This document shows, piece by piece, positions 54,965 to 57,198 of a DNA stretch of 57,198 bases. The stretch comes from Candidatus Peribacteria bacterium RIFCSPHIGHO2_01_FULL_51_35 (GTDB lineage: Bacteria; Patescibacteriota; Gracilibacteria; Peribacterales; Peribacteraceae), in assembly GCA_001787535.1 (NCBI GenBank), contig MFXP01000002.1, positions 86,578 through 143,775 on the forward strand. Direction: 5' to 3'. Under the pieces are notes generated by a model. That model worked only from the letters and a program-made list of their open reading frames with translations, ran no database searches and was not told the origin of the DNA. How positions within the stretch are numbered: position 1 is the stretch's first letter; every line of letters begins with the position of its first letter. The position numbers and the translations under genes are program-made.

Positions 54965-56971
54965 ATGAATACAAACACAAAGACACTCTGTATTTTCGCA
55001 ATCAGCGTTGCCGTTGGGGCTTCTTGCTATGCCATGATTTTCTTTGCAACGGCGACGTCGTTTCACTTGGCAGCGCAATCTACAGCACTCTCCTGCACAG
55101 ACACGGACGGCGGAAGGAATTTGGCAGAGAGAGGATGGCTGACTTTTTCGACACCAGGTATTCCATGGGGGCAAGTGAATGATAACTGCGTTCTTATAAC
55201 GGGAAAAACGGGATTCCCTACATACGAAAGTCTTGAGGAATGTTCGGGAGCAAACTGTTTCTTGGTTGAAGAATCGTGCAACGGAAATCGCCGGCAAGAA
55301 GAATATATTCCTTGTCCGCATGGCTGTAGCAATGCTACATGCGGCGAACCTGCTGAAGGAACATGCACCGATTCCGACAACGCAAATGATTTTACAAAAG
55401 GAACAAGACGCTACTCCTCGGGAGATACGGGCGTTATTGATGACGATGTATGCATGTGGGATGGAACTATGCACGAGCACTACTGCAATTCCTCACGCTA
55501 CGCGGTCGGAGAAGGGCGTACGTGTGAATTCGGCTGCGCGAACGGCGCGTGCATAGGACAAGCTCCTACGCCGGTGACATGCAGTGACTCGGACGGCGGC
55601 AAGAACGAATTCGTAAAGGGCATCGCGAAGTCTTCGACGCGCGGCTCCAGCGAAGATTTCTGCGATGGGAATAGCGTGTACGAAAAATACTGCGAAGGAA
55701 GCGAATATTCGTTCACCAAGATCCCATGCGCGAACGGCTGCAAGGATGGCGCATGTTTGCCGGCACCGAATGAAGGAACAAAAACCTGCGGCAACCATAA
55801 GGTCGGCGAGACGTGGGCAGTAGGCTGTCAAACCTGCTCTTGCGTAGAAGTCGGCGGCGAAGCTCAGGAAATCTGCTCGATGAACCCCTGTGAGCCAAAG
55901 CCTGTTTGCGGCAACAATATTTGTGAAAAGGGAGAAGAAGGTAGTTCTTGCTATACGACGTCTGATGGGCTGAGCATCTGCTCAGCCACTGCCGGCTGCC
56001 CAAGTGACTGTCCCAAAAAAGAAAACACCTGCGGCAACAATATCTGTGAAGAAGGAGAAGATCCTTGTCACATTGACTCTGATGGGAACTACGTCTGCGT
56101 AGCTGATGACGGCTGCCCAAGTGACTGTCCCAAAATAAAAAATATTTGCGGTAACGGCCTTTGTGAAGGCAAAGAATCCGCATACGGATGCGATCCCTCT
56201 CGCGCAGAACCCAGAGCATGCGAAGGGTATATCCTTTGCCGTATCGATTGTTCCTGGTCACTAGCGTGCGGCAATGGCATCGTTGACTGGGATGAAGACT
56301 GTGATGATGGCAACACTATAAAAGGAGACGGATGTTCGCCAGATTGTCGCAGAGAAATACAATTATTCCCAGAAGGACTGCCTCCGGCGGGATACGAAGA
56401 GGAAGTGCGCGTCATCAATACTGCCGGCTCAACACAGAACTGGTTCCTGGATGTTTCACCGGAAACACCGGTCGGCCGTGCTGCAAACTTCCTTGCAGAA
56501 AACGGGATCATTGGCGGATTCCCGGATAAAACATTCCGGGAAGGAAATCTTGTGAACCGAGCAGAAACTGCAAAATTCATGATGCTTGCTCGATTCAAAA
56601 CAGTTGAGGAACGCAGCAACAATGGCAGGTTCTGGGATGTTCTGGAGGGACAATGGTATGTGAAGTTCGTGATGAAGGCAGCCGAACTGGGAGTGATCAA
56701 TGGACATGCGGATGGCTCCTTCAAACCGCAAGATCCGGTGACGACCGCAGAATTCCTGAAAATGGCTGCGGAAACATTTGGTTTGGAGAAGGATCTTCCG
56801 TTCATGTACACCGATGTTCGTACGGATGATTGGTTCAGTTCCTATGTAGGCATTCCCCAGAAATTCAATCTCTTCCCTGAGAGAGCCAGTGATCAATTGG
56901 AACCGCACAGGCAGCTGACGCGCGGCGAAGTGGCAGTGGCGCTGTTTAAGATCCTCGCGCCTCAAAACTGA
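54965..56971 (+). CDS. Secreted Cys-rich SLH-domain protein
   Basis: This protein has 668 residues. A signal anchor (FAISVAVGASCYAMIFFATA) precedes three related Cys modules (CTDTDGGRNLAERG; CTDSDNANDFTKGTRR; CSDSDGGKNEFVKGI). A CGNHKVGETWAVGCQTCSC unit follows, then three CGNNICEKGEEG-type repeats ending CPSDCPK, and a DUF4215-like segment with CDDGNTIKGDGCSPDCRRE. Three SLH domains close the protein: NWFLDVSPETPVGRAANFLA, RFWDVLEGQWYVKFVMKAAE with GHADGSFKPQDPVT, and MYTDVRTDDWFSSYV with QLTRGEVAVALF. The high Cys content implies disulfide-rich surface modules, perhaps for binding partners; SLH would anchor it. Confidence 0.9.
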   Translation: MNTNTKTLCIFAISVAVGASCYAMIFFATATSFHLAAQSTALSCTDTDGGRNLAERGWLTFSTPGIPWGQVNDNCVLITGKTGFPTYESLEECSGANCFLVEESCNGNRRQEEYIPCPHGCSNATCGEPAEGTCTDSDNANDFTKGTRRYSSGDTGVIDDDVCMWDGTMHEHYCNSSRYAVGEGRTCEFGCANGACIGQAPTPVTCSDSDGGKNEFVKGIAKSSTRGSSEDFCDGNSVYEKYCEGSEYSFTKIPCANGCKDGACLPAPNEGTKTCGNHKVGETWAVGCQTCSCVEVGGEAQEICSMNPCEPKPVCGNNICEKGEEGSSCYTTSDGLSICSATAGCPSDCPKKENTCGNNICEEGEDPCHIDSDGNYVCVADDGCPSDCPKIKNICGNGLCEGKESAYGCDPSRAEPRACEGYILCRIDCSWSLACGNGIVDWDEDCDDGNTIKGDGCSPDCRREIQLFPEGLPPAGYEEEVRVINTAGSTQNWFLDVSPETPVGRAANFLAENGIIGGFPDKTFREGNLVNRAETAKFMMLARFKTVEERSNNGRFWDVLEGQWYVKFVMKAAELGVINGHADGSFKPQDPVTTAEFLKMAAETFGLEKDLPFMYTDVRTDDWFSSYVGIPQKFNLFPERASDQLEPHRQLTRGEVAVALFKILAPQN

Positions 56972-57027
56972 TCCGAAACAGATCACTGAAATGATGGAGA
57001 TAGATTGTTTTTATGAACAAAATATGT

Positions 57028-57033
57028 TATAAT
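57028..57033 (+). promoter_or_regulatory. -10 element before the last gene
   Basis: TG-T-TATAAT, consensus extended -10. The TTG at 57041 lies 7 nt downstream, the same spacing as other leaderless genes in the window. Confidence 0.55.
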
Positions 57034-57040
57034 TACATGA

Positions 57041-57198
57041 TTGTTAGAGCTACAACTTAAGCACTGGCCATTCATTCGTTTCCGCTCCAGTTCCCCGTCC
57101 TCGGAGGCACTGGGCTATATCGCGCTCGCGACATTGGTCCTCTCCAGCTCGACCTATAACTCCTTTGGAAAGCAGCTGACGGGAGCACTGTCGCCACT
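57041..57198 (+). CDS. EamA-like transporter, N-terminal fragment (cut by window end)
   Basis: A frame open to the window edge starts at TTG 57041, right after the TATAAT box. It reads MLELQLKHWPFIRFRS and then a membrane segment, EALGYIALATLVLSSSTYNS, followed by FGKQLTGALSPL. The first helix ending in Asn-x-Phe-Gly-Lys-x-Leu followed by a Ser-Pro turn is typical of EamA/DMT drug/metabolite transporters. Only about 52 residues are visible, so the family call is tentative and the start depends on the leaderless model. Confidence 0.5.
   Translation, partial: MLELQLKHWPFIRFRSSSPSSEALGYIALATLVLSSSTYNSFGKQLTGALSP

Noticed and set aside
1-57198. UGA recoded to glycine, as in Gracilibacteria
   Set aside because: Many intact genes end in TGA at the expected family length (tsaD, folD, PKD gene), and no in-frame TGA occurs inside conserved domains.
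1-57198. CRISPR arrays
   Set aside because: No regularly spaced repeats of 20-40 bp with unique spacers of similar length were found; the repeats are palindromes, inverted repeats or short periodic words.

Overview
The window looks like chromosome from a Patescibacteria (CPR) bacterium. A Peregrinibacteria-type lineage fits best, but this is inferred from gene content, not from a marker phylogeny. The main reasons are three SLH-domain surface proteins, a class-C-like sortase, lipoproteins with Lgt, many small hypothetical membrane proteins, a Mur ligase without its usual first domain, a thymidylate kinase without the P-loop lysine, and TMTC-like membrane proteins with TPRs. TGA ends many genes (for example tsaD and folD) and a GGQ-type RF1 gene is present, so the standard bacterial code applies rather than the UGA-glycine code of Gracilibacteria.

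Layout. 1-9694 is a minus-strand surface-protein block: a secreted polysaccharide-deacetylase-like multidomain protein cut by the window edge, and three related tail-fibre-like repeat proteins, the largest fused to a transposase-type HTH; a GIY-YIG gene and tRNA-Ser sit among them. 9695-13961 holds a periodic spacer, an SLH protein, riboflavin kinase, a MurE-like ligase and RNase HII. 13880-18285 is a minus-strand envelope operon (lgt, a polytopic membrane protein, two glycosyltransferases), divergent from tsaD across only 26 bp. 19438-25631 is a minus-strand run of exported proteins (PKD protein, lipoprotein, TPM protein, LemA). 25762-31508 carries tRNA-Pro, a lipoprotein, an O-antigen-ligase-like protein, an IS200-type transposase and a second GIY-YIG gene. 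31632-35942 has tRNA-Leu, an Asp/Tyr-rich chagasin-like protein and two tandem TMTC-like paralogues. 36219-41583 is groES-groEL, a lone receiver domain and an SLH/beta-propeller protein. 41724-49418 is metabolic: tmk, folD, purF, purD, a RAYT-type transposase and prfA. 49615-57198 has a GDYXXLXY/DUF2157 pair, mnmA, a sortase, a double Myb-like protein, tRNA-Leu, a Cys-rich SLH protein and the start of an EamA-like transporter.

Two themes run through the whole window. First, a TANNNT -10 hexamer lies 6-8 nt before the start codon of at least fifteen genes on both strands, and Shine-Dalgarno motifs are scarce. Leaderless transcription therefore appears to be the usual mode here, and it corrects several start codons. 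Second, nearly every spacer carries a palindrome or inverted repeat: 26-bp TCGCGA-centred palindromes beside two tRNAs, a perfect palindrome inside a RAYT-type transposase gene and again downstream of it, AGCAGAGAGC-type repeats, GTCCCGC hairpins, and quasi-periodic arms. Several of these run into genes and supply their C-terminal codons.

Functionally the window combines cell-surface construction (lipoprotein and sortase processing, SLH anchoring, glycan transfer, adhesin-like fibres) with purine and folate synthesis, dTMP kinase, translation factors and tRNA modification.
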